Shown here: positions 1 through 9,048 of the stretch, piece by piece
Position numbering within the stretch: the stretch's first letter is position 1
How the letters are laid out: every line of letters starts with the position of its first letter
Assembly: GCA_035295745.1 (NCBI GenBank)
Contig: DATGIL010000060.1
Span: 1-64,000, forward strand
Direction: 5' to 3'
Source: JAIQFL01 sp035295745
GTDB lineage: Bacteria; Acidobacteriota; Terriglobia; Bryobacterales; Bryobacteraceae
Length of the DNA stretch: 64,000 nucleotides
The notes under the pieces: model-generated
What the model saw: only the letters and a program-made list of their open reading frames with translations
Databases searched by the model: none
What the model was told of the DNA's origin: nothing
Translations under genes and position numbers: made by a program

Positions 1-827
1 TTCTCGATCGCCGGCAGCACCGTCGCCGGATGCAGGACTTTCGCGCCAAAATAGGCGAGCTCCGCGGCCTCGGCAAACGAACATTGCTTCACGCGATACC
101 CGCCCTCGAGAATCGTCGGATCGGCCGTCAGCATGCCGTCCACATCGGTCCAGATTTGGATCTCTTCCGCCCCGATGCCCGCGCCCACAATGGATGCCGT
201 GAAATCGGATCCGCCGCGGCCCAGCGTGGTCGTCACGCCATCCGTGCTCGCGCCGATGAAGCCGCCCATCACCACAATGTGTTCCGCGGCCAGGGTCGGT
301 ACCACCGCACCCAGCCGCGCGTATGTCTCCGGATAGAGCGGCGCGGCCTGCGTATGCCGCTTGTCGGTCACGATCACCTGCCGCGAATCGAGATGCGCCG
401 AGTCCATGCCGAAATGCCGGAACGCCAGCGACACGATGTAGCTCGAAAGCCGTTCGCCGTAGCTCGAAATCGCGTCGATGGAGCGCGGCGTCAGTTCGCC
501 CAGCACGGCCAGCCCTTTCACCAGCTCCGTCAGTTCCTGAAAGTGATCGTCCAGCACGCGGTCGAGCTCCGCGCGATCGGCCAGCGGCACCACCCGCCGT
601 GCCTCGCGGGAATGGAAGTCCCGCAGATCGTGAATCTGGCGGATGTACTCTTCGCGCGGGCCCTCGATCGCCGCCGCCGCGATGGCCAGCAGTTTATTGG
701 TCGTCTTGCCCATCGCCGACACCACCACCACCGGACGCCGCTCTTCCCGCGCCTTCACGATCGAGGCGACCCGCTCGATGGCGGCCGCCGATTCCACCGA
801 CGTGCCGCCGAACTTCATCACGATCAT
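1..827 (-). CDS. lysC: Aspartate kinase, partial (3' end beyond window)
   Basis: Catalyses ATP-dependent phosphorylation of L-aspartate, the first step of the lysine/threonine/methionine pathway. The N-terminus reads MIVMKFGGTSVES, with the KFGGTS kinase signature of the amino-acid kinase fold. A GRGGSDFTAS segment follows near residue 210, then a DVDGMLTADP segment. About 275 residues are visible; the family is usually 400-470 aa, so the C-terminal ACT regulatory domains lie outside the window. The ATG at 827 overlaps the asd stop as TGATG; a second in-frame ATG at 818 is possible. Overlap with asd and the M20 gene upstream indicates translational coupling in a lysine/threonine operon. Family assignment is firm; feedback specificity cannot be judged without the ACT domains. 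Confidence 0.93.
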   Translation of the reverse strand, partial: MIVMKFGGTSVESAAAIERVASIVKAREERRPVVVVSAMGKTTNKLLAIAAAAIEGPREEYIRQIHDLRDFHSREARRVVPLADRAELDRVLDDHFQELTELVKGLAVLGELTPRSIDAISSYGERLSSYIVSLAFRHFGMDSAHLDSRQVIVTDKRHTQAAPLYPETYARLGAVVPTLAAEHIVVMGGFIGASTDGVTTTLGRGGSDFTASIVGAGIGAEEIQIWTDVDGMLTADPTILEGGYRVKQCSFAEAAELAYFGAKVLHPATVLPAIE

Positions 828-1876
828 CAGTCGAGCATTCCTTCCGAATGCATCAGCTCCGCATTGAGCACCGCCGCCCCGGCGGCGCCGCGTACCGTAT
901 TGTGGCCCAGCGCCACGAATTTGTAATCGAGCACCGGGCAGGGCCGCAGCCGTCCTACAAAAGCCGCCATCCCGTTTTCACGTTCCGCGTCGCGCCGCGG
1001 CTGGGGCCGGTCTTTCTCTTCCATGTAGATGACGGGCCGCGCGGGCGCGCTCGGCAGCTTACGCTGCTGCGGCACGCTGCTGAACTCCTCGAGCGCGCGC
1101 CGCACCTCCGCTTCCGAAGGCTTGGCGGAAAACTCCACCGACACCGTGACCGTGTGCCCGTCCACCACCGGCACGCGATTGCAATGCGCGCTCACCCGGG
1201 CCGCCAGCGGCTCGATGTGATCGCCTTGGAACTCGCCCATGATCTTCTGGGTCTCCTGCTCCATCTTTTCTTCTTCCATGCCGATGTACGGAATCACGTT
1301 GCCCGTGATGTCCATCGAGGCGACGCCCGGATAACCGGCGCCGGAGATGGCTTGCAGCGTGGTGACGATAATCTTCGTGATTCCGAACTGCTTCAGCGGC
1401 GCCAGGCCCATCGTGAGCACGATGGTGGAACAGTTCGGGTTGGTCACGATCTGCCCCTTCCATCCGCGCAGGCGCTGCTGTCCGGGCACCAGCTTCAGGT
1501 GGTCGGCATTAATCTCCGGCACCAGCAGCGGCACATCGCGCTCCATGCGATGGTTGCGCGAGTTCGAAACCACCACGTGGCCCGCCTGAGCAAAGGCGCG
1601 TTCGATGTCCGTCGCCACCGAAGCATCCATCGCGGAGAAGAGCAGTCGCGGCGCATTGCCAGGCTTGCACTCATCGACTGTAAGGTCCGCGATGGTGTCG
1701 GGAGTGCCGCCCGCCAGGTGCCAGGTCATCGCATCCCGATACTTCTTGCCGGCTGAGCGATCGCTTGCGCCCAGCCACTTCACCTGAAACCACGGGTTGC
1801 CTTGCAGAAACTTGATGAAATGCTGCCCCACCATGCCGGTGGCGCCCAGAATGCCTACTTCGATTCGCGTTTGCAT
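827..1876 (-). CDS. asd: Aspartate-semialdehyde dehydrogenase
   Basis: Reduces L-aspartyl-4-phosphate to aspartate semialdehyde with NADPH, directly after LysC. The 349-residue protein begins MQTRIEVGILGATGMVGQ, a Rossmann dinucleotide-binding loop. It has the NPNCST active-site segment (catalytic Cys near residue 149). The sequence resembles the archaeal/fungal-type Asd branch more than the enterobacterial one; that is a family impression. The frame stays open upstream to 1999, but the ATG at 1876 puts the GxxGxxG loop at the expected distance from the N-terminus. This start overlaps the end of the M20 gene by 22 nt, and the stop overlaps the lysC start, so the three genes are probably one transcript. 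Confidence 0.95.
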   Translation of the reverse strand: MQTRIEVGILGATGMVGQHFIKFLQGNPWFQVKWLGASDRSAGKKYRDAMTWHLAGGTPDTIADLTVDECKPGNAPRLLFSAMDASVATDIERAFAQAGHVVVSNSRNHRMERDVPLLVPEINADHLKLVPGQQRLRGWKGQIVTNPNCSTIVLTMGLAPLKQFGITKIIVTTLQAISGAGYPGVASMDITGNVIPYIGMEEEKMEQETQKIMGEFQGDHIEPLAARVSAHCNRVPVVDGHTVTVSVEFSAKPSEAEVRRALEEFSSVPQQRKLPSAPARPVIYMEEKDRPQPRRDAERENGMAAFVGRLRPCPVLDYKFVALGHNTVRGAAGAAVLNAELMHSEGMLD

Positions 1877-2874
1877 AGTTGCTGTACCATCTGCTGATAG
1901 ATTTGAACTGCTTCGAGTAACTGCTGTTTGGGCACGCGCTCCTCGAGCGTGTGCGCTACGTGAATGGACCCCGGTCCGATCAGAAACGGCTCGCCCCACT
2001 GGCCGCCGAACGCCGGAATATCGGTGGTGAAAGCCACCACGGTAGTTTCAATCCCGTCCACCGAATTCAGATGCAGCGCGGGGATTTCGATTACCTCGCG
2101 CAATTCCGCGCGGCCCGCGGCCGCGGCTGCCAATGCTCGTTTCGTCTCGCTCGGATCGCCGACGAGCCGGATCATGATATCGGCGCGGGCCTCGTCCGCC
2201 ACCACGTTGGGTGCGCGCCCGCCGGAGAGTGTACCGATGTTGAGTGTGCTCGGCCCGAGCAGCGCATCGACCGGCAGGGGAATGCGCCGCATGTCGGCGA
2301 GCACGTCGATCAGTTTGTGAATCGCAGAATCGCCGAGTTCCGGATAAGCCGAGTGGGCCATCTTGCCGGTAGCGACGACTTCATATCGCAGCGAGCCCTT
2401 CGACCCCAGAGCCAGGCGGTTGCCGGTGGGTTCTCCGTTGATGATGTATTTCGATCCGCGCGGCGATTTGGCTGCGCGGTAGGCGCCGGCACTGGTGCGC
2501 TCTTCTCCCACCACAAAAAGCAGTCCGAAGCCGCGTTCGCCGGCTGCGAGCATCGCCTCGACTGCTTTAATCATGCTCGCGATGATGCCCTTGGTGTCGC
2601 ACGCGCCCCGTCCCCAGATGTGCTGTTCATCCTCGCGCGACGCGAAGAACGGAGGGACGGTATCGAGATGCGTGGAGAGCGTGACCACCAGCGGCGATCC
2701 CCACTGGGCGAAGACGTTGAATCGCCGTGGTTCCACCTCAATGAGCTCTGCGTGCCCGTCGAACCGCGCTGCCAGTTCATCGAGATAGCGATAGAGGTAG
2801 TTGCCGACCCCTTCTTCGTTATCGGTGATCGATTCAATGTCGATCAAAGTGCGCGCGAGCTCGAATACGTGCAT
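1855..2874 (-). CDS. M20 family amidohydrolase (ArgE/DapE type)
   Basis: Zinc-dependent deacylase of the acetylornithine deacetylase / succinyl-diaminopimelate desuccinylase family, 339 aa. Metal-site motifs are in order: THLDTVPP (His, Asp), GRGACDTKG (bridging Asp), VGEER (Glu-Glu catalytic pair), NGEPTG (Glu) and a late GSIHVAH (His). It is slightly shorter than typical DapE (about 375 aa). As first gene of an operon with asd and lysC, a role in lysine biosynthesis as desuccinylase or deacetylase is the simplest inference. ArgE, or a LysK-type carrier-protein hydrolase, cannot be excluded because M20 substrate specificity is not readable from these motifs. The ATG start at 2874 has only a weak upstream Shine-Dalgarno. 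Confidence 0.88.
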   Translation of the reverse strand: MHVFELARTLIDIESITDNEEGVGNYLYRYLDELAARFDGHAELIEVEPRRFNVFAQWGSPLVVTLSTHLDTVPPFFASREDEQHIWGRGACDTKGIIASMIKAVEAMLAAGERGFGLLFVVGEERTSAGAYRAAKSPRGSKYIINGEPTGNRLALGSKGSLRYEVVATGKMAHSAYPELGDSAIHKLIDVLADMRRIPLPVDALLGPSTLNIGTLSGGRAPNVVADEARADIMIRLVGDPSETKRALAAAAAGRAELREVIEIPALHLNSVDGIETTVVAFTTDIPAFGGQWGEPFLIGPGSIHVAHTLEERVPKQQLLEAVQIYQQMVQQLCKRESK

Positions 2875-3275
2875 AAAGTTAGGACGTGCCTAAGTAACTG
2901 GGAGGATAGCAAACAGGAAGGAAGTACGCGCGGGCCACGCGCGTGGTATTCATCCCCGATAGCGCTCCACCCGCTTGAGAAACGAGTGACAGTGGGCAGG
3001 TATTAACCCAACCCCCCAACCGGAAGGAACTGAGCTCGTCCTCCCGATTTCGGCGGTATTCCAATCGGCCCCTTTCGCCCAGACCTCCGAAGCATCTCGG
3101 AACCCCGGCCCGGCTACTAATGGCCTCCGCACCTCTACCGTGAAGCTTTAGGATAGCGAAGCACGGAATCGCAAGTCAAATTTGCACGTGTTGAATGTTG
3201 CCCTGGGTTTGGAGTAAGCGCGACGAGTTGCCGCTGCCCGGGAACCACTTCATACAGGAGATTTGGTGAAGACCC

Positions 3276-3323
3276 AAAGCGTCGACAAAGTGTCGACGCG
3301 GCAAAGTAGAGTCTTTGCGCGAC
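3276..3323 (+). repeat. Two-hairpin dispersed repeat, copy A
   Basis: Hairpin 1 pairs GCGTCGACA (3279-3287) with TGTCGACGC (3291-3299) around a 3-nt loop. Hairpin 2 pairs GCAAAG (3301-3306) with CTTTGC (3313-3318) around a 6-nt loop. The whole unit matches the reverse complement of 44928-44977 with few changes. In hairpin 2 a C-G pair of the other copy is a G-C pair here, a compensatory change. No function is known to me. It lies within a frame that stays open upstream of the ankyrin gene, which argues against using that upstream extension. Confidence 0.75.
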
Positions 3324-3480
3324 ATCTGAGCATGATTCGCGGGATCCGAGTCGAGTATACTGAAGGGGCATTTCAGGCTGCACCCCGTCCGCGGAAAGGG
3401 ATTATCCCACCTGAATTTTTGAGCAGTTACGCAACATCACCTCACTTCAGCCTGTTTCAGCGGACACCGGGCAAATACGA

Positions 3481-3486
3481 AGGAGG
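3481..3486 (+). promoter_or_regulatory. Shine-Dalgarno deciding the ankyrin start
   Basis: Perfect AGGAGG four nt before the ATG at 3491. It fixes translation start here rather than at the first start codon of the longer open frame at 3263. Confidence 0.8.
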
Positions 3487-3490
3487 AATG

Positions 3491-5032
3491 ATGTCTCGCG
3501 AATTACCAGCCAAACCGAACCTCGAACATCTCAAGAATCAGGCCAAGGCACTGCTGCACAGTTTTCAGCAGGGATACGCCGAGGCTATCCAACGTTTCGT
3601 CGCGGTATCCGCCTCGTCCGCTCCCAAACTCGCCGACGCACTGCATACCGTCGCGCGTGAATATGGCTTCTCCACCTGGCCAAAACTGAAGGAACACGTC
3701 GAATCCCTCAGCCGCGTCTGGACTCCGCCGGAATTGCTCACGGCGGCGATCCGAGCCAGCGATGCCGCCAGAACAGCGCGCGTCCTGAAAGAGCATCCTG
3801 AATTGAAGGCCCATCTCGACGAGCCCCTGGCCAACTACGGCGCCGGCATGAACGCCCTATTGGCCGCAGTGCAACGTACCGATCGGGAAACCATCGATGT
3901 GCTGCTCGAAGCCGGCGCCAGTATCCATGCCAGAAGCCACCTGTGGTCCGGAGGCATCAGCGTCCTGGACGAATGCGCACCCGACCTGGCGCAGTTTCTG
4001 ATCGAGCGCGGCGCCACCCTGGAGGCGCATTCGGCGGCGCGCCTTGGGATGCTCCCTGAGTTGCAGGCTATCGTGACTGAGAATCCCGCTGCGGTGAATG
4101 CACGAGGCGCACAGGGGCAGACGCCGCTGCACTTCGCCTCCACGCAGGAGATTGCGCAATTCCTGCTGGAACACGGCGCGGAGATCGATGCTCGCGACTT
4201 GCAGCACGAATCGACACCCTCGCAACACATGCTGCGAGTACTGCAAGCCCGGCATTATCGTCACGACCGCATGGAGATCGCCCGCTTCCTGATGGCGCGC
4301 GGCTGTCAGACCGACATCCTCATGGCCGCGGCGGTGGGCGACCTTGCGCTAGTGCAACGGCACCTGGAAGCCAATCCTGCGAACATCCGCATGTCCGTTT
4401 CGGAAGAAGACTTCCCCAAGCACGATCCACGGAGCGAAGGCACCATTTACATCGGGATCTTCGGACCGCGCCGAACCGCGCACCTGATCGCGCGCGACTT
4501 CGGCCACGACGATGTCTTTCGTTTGCTCATGGACCTCACGCCTGAAGATCTGAAATTGGCTTTGGCCTGTGAACTGGGCGACGAAGACGCGTTTCGTGCC
4601 ATGCTGGCAACTCACCCCGGCCTGATCGAGTCGCTCTCGGAGCAGGATCGCCGACGGCTTCCCGACGCCGCGCAGAACAACAATACCAACGCCGTTCGCC
4701 TGATGCTGGCCGCAGGCTGGCCGGTCGATACGCTTGGCGAGTACCACATGACGCCGCTCCAATGGGCGTCGTGGCACGGGAATGCCGAGATGGTACGGGA
4801 AATCCTCAAGTACCGCCCAGAACTTGAACGGATGGACAACGAGCATCACATCTCGGCGCTGGGCAGCGCGCTTCACGGCTCGGAAAACAGTTGGCATCGG
4901 GAAGACGGAGACCATGCGGCCACCGTGGCGGCTCTGCTGGACGCGGGCGCCAAGGCACCCAGGGTGACCGATGACCTGGAGGCCAGCGAGCCTGTCCGCG
5001 AGCTGTTGTTACAACGCGAGACTACGGTTTAG
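3491..5032 (+). CDS. Ankyrin repeat protein
   Basis: A 513-residue protein, probably cytoplasmic because no signal peptide is visible. Residues 1-75 form a helical N-terminal region (PNLEHLKNQAKALL then REYGFSTWPKLKEHVE) that I associate with acidobacterial ankyrin proteins. The rest holds ankyrin-type repeats, for example NALLAAVQRTDRETIDVLLEAGA, TPLHFASTQEIAQFLLEHGA and TPLQWASWHGNAEMVREIL. Some middle repeats are degenerate. Such proteins usually mediate protein-protein contacts; no partner can be named. The start was set at the ATG at 3491, four nt after a perfect AGGAGG at 3481-3486 (ATG at 3488 is an alternative). The frame is open from 3263 but would include the hairpin repeat. Confidence 0.85.
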   Translation: MSRELPAKPNLEHLKNQAKALLHSFQQGYAEAIQRFVAVSASSAPKLADALHTVAREYGFSTWPKLKEHVESLSRVWTPPELLTAAIRASDAARTARVLKEHPELKAHLDEPLANYGAGMNALLAAVQRTDRETIDVLLEAGASIHARSHLWSGGISVLDECAPDLAQFLIERGATLEAHSAARLGMLPELQAIVTENPAAVNARGAQGQTPLHFASTQEIAQFLLEHGAEIDARDLQHESTPSQHMLRVLQARHYRHDRMEIARFLMARGCQTDILMAAAVGDLALVQRHLEANPANIRMSVSEEDFPKHDPRSEGTIYIGIFGPRRTAHLIARDFGHDDVFRLLMDLTPEDLKLALACELGDEDAFRAMLATHPGLIESLSEQDRRRLPDAAQNNNTNAVRLMLAAGWPVDTLGEYHMTPLQWASWHGNAEMVREILKYRPELERMDNEHHISALGSALHGSENSWHREDGDHAATVAALLDAGAKAPRVTDDLEASEPVRELLLQRETTV

Positions 5033-5106
5033 TCATAGGACTATCCGAAGTTAGCGGATTCGGCGCCTGTGTCTCGCCTTAAACTGGTCGGACGGAGTGT
5101 ACGAAG

Positions 5107-5940
5107 ATGAAACGCATTGCGCTGCTCCTGGTGTCTCTGGCCGGCCTTTCCACGTTGTTGCAGGCACAGGCGCCGGACTGCCCGGGCTTGGTAGACCAAG
5201 TCATGCAGTTGTCCGGGGCCACGGACCTGATTAATTCGCTTCCACAGGTGCAAACGCAGATGGAATCCGTGATCACGAACAGCGAACTCACCGCTGTCGA
5301 ACGCCAGCGGCTGCGGAACATTCTTCGAGGCTCCTTTCTGCCTGCCAAGATCACGAGCGGTGTCAGAGAACGGTTTGTGTCTTCCTGCGATCCGGAGAAC
5401 CTCCAGGCAGTGGCGAAAATGATGTCTACGCCGCTGGCGGTCAAAATGAAAAAGCTGGAAGCCTACTCGTTGACACCGCAAGGCATGCGGGAAATGGGTA
5501 TCTTTACCAACAGCCTTTACAAGACTCCCGCCGATCCTGACCGGGTCGCGCTGATGGACCGGCTCGACGATGCCACCGGGTCGAGCGCCTTCACGGTCGA
5601 GCTTGTTCTGGCTACGATTCGCGGAATGTTCACGGGGGCGGGACACCAGTTGGATGCGGCCACCGAAGCATTGGTTCGCAAGCAGGCCGAGGCTGGTGTC
5701 GAGAAAACGTCGTGGATCTGCGACCTGGCAACCTACCGGAAAGCCGAGGACGACGAGGTGGATGCGTACGCCGCCCTTTATCGAAACCCCGCAGTCGCCA
5801 AGTTCAACGACGAATTTAAGGCGGCATTCCTGGCGGTCGTGGAAAAGCAGTCGGGTGTAGCCGGGACGGAGGTCAAGCGGACCGCAGCGCCGTCGTCCTC
5901 GTCTCGCCCGGCGCCGTCAAACGCGCATTTGCTGCATTAG
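5107..5940 (+). CDS. Exported hypothetical protein, helical (DUF2059-like)
   Basis: 277 residues. The N-terminus MKRIALLLVSLAGLSTLLQAQA is a clear Sec signal peptide with cleavage near QAQA, so the product is periplasmic or released. The mature part is predominantly helical: LVDQVMQLSGATDLINSLPQV, then segments rich in Leu, Arg and Glu. This resembles DUF2059-type proteins in size and pattern, but I am not certain of the family. The C-terminus is low complexity (SSSSRPAPS). Two Cys pairs are possible. The frame overlaps the convergent gene at 5937 by four nt. No function is assigned. Confidence 0.75.
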   Translation: MKRIALLLVSLAGLSTLLQAQAPDCPGLVDQVMQLSGATDLINSLPQVQTQMESVITNSELTAVERQRLRNILRGSFLPAKITSGVRERFVSSCDPENLQAVAKMMSTPLAVKMKKLEAYSLTPQGMREMGIFTNSLYKTPADPDRVALMDRLDDATGSSAFTVELVLATIRGMFTGAGHQLDAATEALVRKQAEAGVEKTSWICDLATYRKAEDDEVDAYAALYRNPAVAKFNDEFKAAFLAVVEKQSGVAGTEVKRTAAPSSSSRPAPSNAHLLH

Positions 5941-6383
5941 GATCCCGCTGGCTTCTCGTGAGCCAGCACCCATTCGGAATACTTTCGAACGTGCGTCTTG
6001 GTGCCGGCAGCCTCGAGATTCTTGCGTGCCGCCGCGAAGGCTCGCTGCGGGTCCGCATGCAGCACAAAGCCCAACTGATCGTAAAACTGCTCTGAGAATC
6101 TACCGCTCGCGAGACGGTCCAGGACGGCGTCTACCAGTCGCGACTGCTGCTCTTTGGTCAGTTCGCAATGCTTCAGCCGGCGGCACATCATCGCCCGTGC
6201 GCGGCCATGCCAGAGGCCCCTGGTCTCCGCAACGACGAACTGGATGCACTCCTCGACGGCCGTCGCCGGACGGAGAATGAGCCCATCAGCCAGATCGTGT
6301 AGTTCCCATTTCCCGAGCGATTCGAAAGAAGCTGCCACCGCGGCGTCATTTTCGCACCCAGCGCGCAGAAAACAAAGGATCAT
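5937..6383 (-). CDS. Hypothetical protein, 148 aa
   Basis: Begins MILCFLRAGCEND and contains a helical region, with LVDAVLDRLASGRFSEQFYDQLGFVLH near the C-terminal half. There is no signal peptide and no recognisable domain. The open frame extends to 6509, but that would overlap the ribosome-binding site of the divergent DUF4097 gene, so the ATG at 6383 is preferred. It is convergent with the exported protein at 5107, with a four-nt overlap of the two stop regions. It reads as a real gene by composition, but I recognise no family. Confidence 0.55.
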   Translation of the reverse strand: MILCFLRAGCENDAAVAASFESLGKWELHDLADGLILRPATAVEECIQFVVAETRGLWHGRARAMMCRRLKHCELTKEQQSRLVDAVLDRLASGRFSEQFYDQLGFVLHADPQRAFAAARKNLEAAGTKTHVRKYSEWVLAHEKPAGS

Positions 6384-6496
6384 CGATTTTTTGTGTAACC
6401 TTTGTCCGTACCGCCGGTAATGGTAGCTGAACGGCGAACCGAACTCGATGGCGAATGGCGCGGCGGGTGAGTTCCCGTTCACATGGAGGACTTCAA

Positions 6497-7330
6497 ATGA
6501 AATCGGCACTTACAAGCGCTGCCTGGATCGGCCTGGCACTTTCCGTGGGGAGCGTTCCTTCGCTCGCTCAGTTGCAGGACAACAGTCAGAAAACCTTGAG
6601 TTGCGGTACGGACATCTATGGCGGCGACCGAGCCCGGCATTGCGAAATGCGCGAGCTCCCCGCGGCCTCGGTAGGCCGCCTGAACCTGGATGCCAGCCCG
6701 AACGGCGGGGTCACCGTGAAAGGTTGGCTGCGCGGCGATACCCTGGTCCGGGCGCGCGTTGAGGCTTCGGGCGATACCGAAAGCGCCGCGGCGCTCCTCG
6801 TCAGCCAGGTTTCGATCGATACTTCCGGCGGACAGGTACGGGCGATGGGACCCGATCAGTCGCAGAACCATTCCGGATGGAGTGTGAGCTACGAAGTCTT
6901 CGTTCCGCAGAATACCGATCTGACTCTCAAGTCGCACAACGGGGGATTGGCGATTTCCGATGTGCGCGGCCAGATCCACTTCGAGGTGATGAACGGAGGC
7001 GTGCACCTGAAGCGCGTGGCGGGCGACGTATCCGGTTCAACGACAAATGGCGGAATTGATGCGGAATTGACTGGACAAATGTGGGATGGGCGCCAAATGG
7101 AAATCAGCACCAAGAACGGCGGCGTGAACCTCACTGTGCCCTCCTATTACTCCGCGCATGTTCAAGCGGAGACCAATAGCGGTGGCATCCACTCCGATTT
7201 TCCGATGCAGATGGAGGCAGGCAATACGAGGCCGCGGCGGCTGGATGCCAATCTGGGTTCCGGCGGCGCTCTGATTCACGTCAGCACGGTAAACGGGCAA
7301 GTCAGTCTGAAGCGCTCCGAAGCGCAGTAA
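6497..7330 (+). CDS. Exported DUF4097-type beta-repeat protein (putative adhesin)
   Basis: 277 aa. The N-terminus MKSALTSAAWIGLALSVGSVPSLAQ is a Sec signal peptide. The body shows repeated beta-strand units ending in NGG or SGG: LDASPNGGVTVKG, LKSHNGGLAISDVRG, FEVMNGGVHLKRVAG, STTNGGIDAEL, STKNGGVNLTV and ETNSGGIHSDF. This is the pattern of DUF4097/DUF4098 putative adhesin beta-helices. The ATG at 6497 follows GGAGG at 6485-6489. A strong hairpin 19 nt after the stop (7349-7375) should end the transcript. Function is unknown; surface or periplasmic scaffolding is the usual guess for the family. Confidence 0.85.
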   Translation: MKSALTSAAWIGLALSVGSVPSLAQLQDNSQKTLSCGTDIYGGDRARHCEMRELPAASVGRLNLDASPNGGVTVKGWLRGDTLVRARVEASGDTESAAALLVSQVSIDTSGGQVRAMGPDQSQNHSGWSVSYEVFVPQNTDLTLKSHNGGLAISDVRGQIHFEVMNGGVHLKRVAGDVSGSTTNGGIDAELTGQMWDGRQMEISTKNGGVNLTVPSYYSAHVQAETNSGGIHSDFPMQMEAGNTRPRRLDANLGSGGALIHVSTVNGQVSLKRSEAQ

Positions 7331-7348
7331 TCGCAATTCTTGCCAGGT

Positions 7349-7375
7349 CGCGGCGTTCTAGAGTAGAACGCCGCG
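7349..7375. terminator. Bidirectional hairpin terminator between convergent genes
   Basis: Perfect 12-bp inverted repeat CGCGGCGTTCTA / TAGAACGCCGCG with a GAG loop, extendable by one A-T pair, followed by a short T-run. It sits between the DUF4097 stop (7330) and the permease stop (7392, opposite strand), the position expected for a shared terminator. Confidence 0.8.
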
Positions 7376-7391
7376 ATTTCCTCTCGTCCGT

Positions 7392-9048
7392 CTATTCTTC
7401 GCGCAGGGCATTCATCGGGTCGACGCGCGCAGCCCGGCGCGCGGGCAGAAACCCGGCTAGGGCGGCAACCATGCCCAGCACTCCTGCCGCCACTGCAAAC
7501 GTCGTGGGATCGCTCGCCTTCATCCCGTAGAGAAACCCCGCCACAAAGTGAGTCGTCCCCATTGCCGCCGCGCATCCAATCGCCAGACCCGTGGCGACCA
7601 GCACCGCGGCCTCTCCCAGCACCATACCCACCACACGCGACTGCCGTGCGCCTAGCGCCATACGAATCCCAATCTCACTCCGCCTCCGCGCCACGTTGTA
7701 CGACATCACACCATAGAGTCCCAGGCCGGCGAGTCCGAGAGCGAGCAGACCAAACAGCCCGGAGAGCGCAGCCAGCAATTGCTCGCGCTGGATCGAATCG
7801 TCTACTTTATCCGCCAGCGTCCGGAATTCGATCGAGATATCGCGGTTGACGCGCGCAATGCCCGCTTTCGCTCCGGCAATCAGCGCAGTGGGAGCGCCGC
7901 CGGCCGCGCGCAGTTCAAAGCTGGTGAGAGGGCCGGGGACTCCGCCTTGGCTCCACGGGACGAAGACATAGGGCGCTGGATCGTCACGCAGCGATCCATA
8001 TTTCGCGTCCTTCACTACACCGACAATCTGGATTGGGTCTCCGAGTGTACCGTCGCGCATCCGGAAATGCTGCCCGATCGGATTGGCCTCGCCGAAATAT
8101 TTCCGGGCGAATGACTGGCTGACGATCGCCACCTTCAACGACGTCGCCGTGTCGTGGTTGTTGAAATCGCGTCCGGCCAGGATCGATGTGCCGATGCTTT
8201 CGAAATAGTCATCGCTCACATTGTTGAAGCCCGCCAGGCTGTCTTCGCGAGATTTTGGCGAATATCCGTCCACCTCCACCTCGCCCGCCCAGCGGCAGTG
8301 GCAGACCGGCGTTACGGACGAGACGCTGGCGGAGTGGACTCCAGGAGCCGCACGCAATTGCTCCAGCATCTCCCGATAAACTGCGGACCAACGCTCTTGC
8401 GGATAGTTGACGTCGCGAAGATCGACTGTGGCCAGCAGGACGTGTGACCGATCGAATCCCGCGTCGAGCGAGACCAGCTTCCAAAAAGTCGAGAGCATCA
8501 GGCCCGCGCCTACCACCAGCAAGAGCGAGAGGGCCACCTGCGCGATGACGAGCGTCTTCCCCATGCCGAATCTGGCGCCATCGCTTCCCCCGGCGGGCTT
8601 GGCTTTTAGTGCGGCCTGGGGGTCGACGCGCGTGGCCCTCCACGCCGGCGCGATTCCGAACAGCAGGCCGGTCAGAATTGCGGCGCCTGAAGTGAATGCT
8701 AGCACGCGGAAATCGGGTGCGAGGTCGACCGATGCGTCCAGGAAGCGGACGAGCACGCGTGCGCCCCAGGCAGCGAAGAAGATGCCCAGCGCGGCGCCCG
8801 CGCCTGAAAGCAGCAGACTTTCGGTGAGCAGTTGACACATCAGACGGCCACGCCCCCCTCCCACCGCGATGCGGATCGCGATTTCGCGCCGCCTTGACTC
8901 GCCGCGCGCTAACAGGAGATTCGCCACATTGGCGCACGCGATGAAGAGCACCAGGCCCACCAGCGTCATCAGAATCATAAGCGCCTGGCGGTACTCCCGG
9001 CGCAGGTAGGAAATACCGTTCTGGGCCGGGAATGTATCGGCCGAGGGA
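7392..9048 (-). pseudogene. MacB/FtsX-type ABC permease, 5'-truncated
   Basis: Remnant of an acidobacterial duplicated-permease gene. It retains the first FtsX core (LMTLVGLVLFIACANVANLLLARG), a linker membrane segment (LVIAQVALSLLLVVGAGLML), the second periplasmic MacB_PCD-like domain, and the second FtsX core ending ARRAARVDPMNALREE. The first periplasmic domain, some 300-400 residues in full-length relatives, is missing. The last typical residues upstream (PAQNGISYLRREYRQ) are readable back to about 9045 without a start codon, then the frame runs into argS. The first ATG is at 8978, inside the first membrane segment. A deletion next to argS is the simplest explanation. A translated 528-aa half-permease is possible but I see no ribosome-binding site. 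Confidence 0.8.

Larger units (their letters stand above)
2875..3487. other. Intergenic region between divergent genes
   Basis: About 610 bp between the minus-strand M20-asd-lysC operon and the plus-strand ankyrin gene. It should contain both divergent promoters, but I cannot place either with confidence. The short open frames here look like chance frames of GC-rich DNA. The one recognisable element is a two-hairpin repeat at 3276-3323, which is listed separately. Confidence 0.5.

Noticed and set aside
3263..3490. N-terminal extension of the ankyrin protein
   Set aside because: It would read through the two-hairpin repeat and ignore the perfect AGGAGG before the ATG at 3491.
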